NCBI RefSeq assembly: GCF_002979975.1
Contig: NZ_PCQD01000004.1
Coordinates: 356,669 to 420,668 of the forward strand
Source: Pseudomonas sp. MYb185
GTDB lineage: Bacteria; Pseudomonadota; Gammaproteobacteria; Pseudomonadales; Pseudomonadaceae
Reading direction: 5' to 3'
DNA: 64,000 nt
Program-made: the position numbers and the translations under genes
Notes under the pieces: generated by a model
The model's database searches: none
The model's input: only the letters and a program-made list of their open reading frames with translations
What the model was told of the DNA's origin: nothing
Part shown: positions 63,929 to 64,000 of the stretch, in pieces
Position numbering within the stretch: position 1 is the stretch's first letter
Layout: each line of letters begins with the position of its first letter

Positions 63929-63956
63929 TTGACAAGGGGCTAGGCTCCTGTAGAAT
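63929..63956 (+). promoter_or_regulatory. Strong promoter, probably of an rRNA or tRNA operon beyond the window
   Basis: TTGACA (63929-63934), 16-bp spacer, TAGAAT (63951-63956), then GCGCCTCCC, a GC-rich discriminator typical of stringently controlled stable-RNA promoters in pseudomonads. Confidence 0.75.
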
Positions 63957-64000
63957 GCGCCTCCCTGGCCCGGAACGGCGGTAAGGTTTCAGGTCGGAGA

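Overview
The window reads as the chromosome of a GC-rich gammaproteobacterium of the Pseudomonas group. The most likely placement is Halopseudomonas (the former P. pertucinogena lineage). Two things point there. The first half follows the pseudomonad gene order lolD - comEC - exbB/exbD - lpxK - kdsB - murB // rne // rluC - HAD - sppA // maf // yceD - rpmF - plsX - fabD - fabG - acpP - fabF - pabC - mltG - tmk - holB - pilZ - tatD. Near the right end is a secreted hydrolase that, from memory, closely resembles the polyester hydrolase PE-H of Pseudomonas (Halopseudomonas) aestusnigri. Genus placement is inference; no 16S or core-gene comparison was possible.

Layout. 1-7.6 kb: lipoprotein export (partial lolD), DNA uptake (comEC), a proton-channel pair, and lipid A, KDO and peptidoglycan precursor genes. 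7.6-14.6 kb: RNase E and RluC diverging from a 538-bp spacer, then HAD phosphatase, SppA-type peptidase and Maf. 14.7-24.9 kb: ribosomal protein L32 and fatty acid synthesis genes, then division and replication genes, PilZ and TatD. 24.9-33.7 kb: mixed accessory and conserved genes (WrbA, pirin, class V aminotransferase, TetR, exported amidohydrolase, lipoprotein carboxylesterase, radical SAM, DUF4823 lipoprotein, DUF1285). 33.9-36.8 kb: a B12-dependent ribonucleotide reductase split into two genes. 37.2-41.9 kb: a complete six-gene functional amyloid (Fap) operon. 41.9-43.3 kb: a convergent sigma-54 activator gene. 43.4-51.5 kb: rmuC, rnk, an orphan TAXI protein and the moxR-DUF58-tgpA operon. 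51.5-58.3 kb: PhnA-like protein, a sodium:solute symporter with a 43-residue partner missed by ordinary ORF cut-offs, FUSC transporter, CopD-like protein and MscS-like channel. 58.7-63.7 kb: PETase-like hydrolase, extensin-like protein and small housekeeping or unknown genes. The window ends in a strong stringent-type promoter that probably drives an rRNA or tRNA operon just outside it.

The most notable system is the Fap locus. All six genes fapABCDEF are in canonical order. Ahead of fapA is a textbook -24/-12 (sigma-54) promoter. Upstream of that promoter lie three copies of one palindrome (TGTCTCA-N4-TGAGACA type), laid out as enhancer sites. The gene convergent with fapF encodes an activator with an intact GAFTGA loop. 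Together these form a testable regulatory circuit for amyloid production. The second notable item is the PETase-like enzyme behind an AT-rich leader. Other leads are a decayed FUSC fragment, missing lolE and ptpA neighbours, and two candidate leaderless transcripts.
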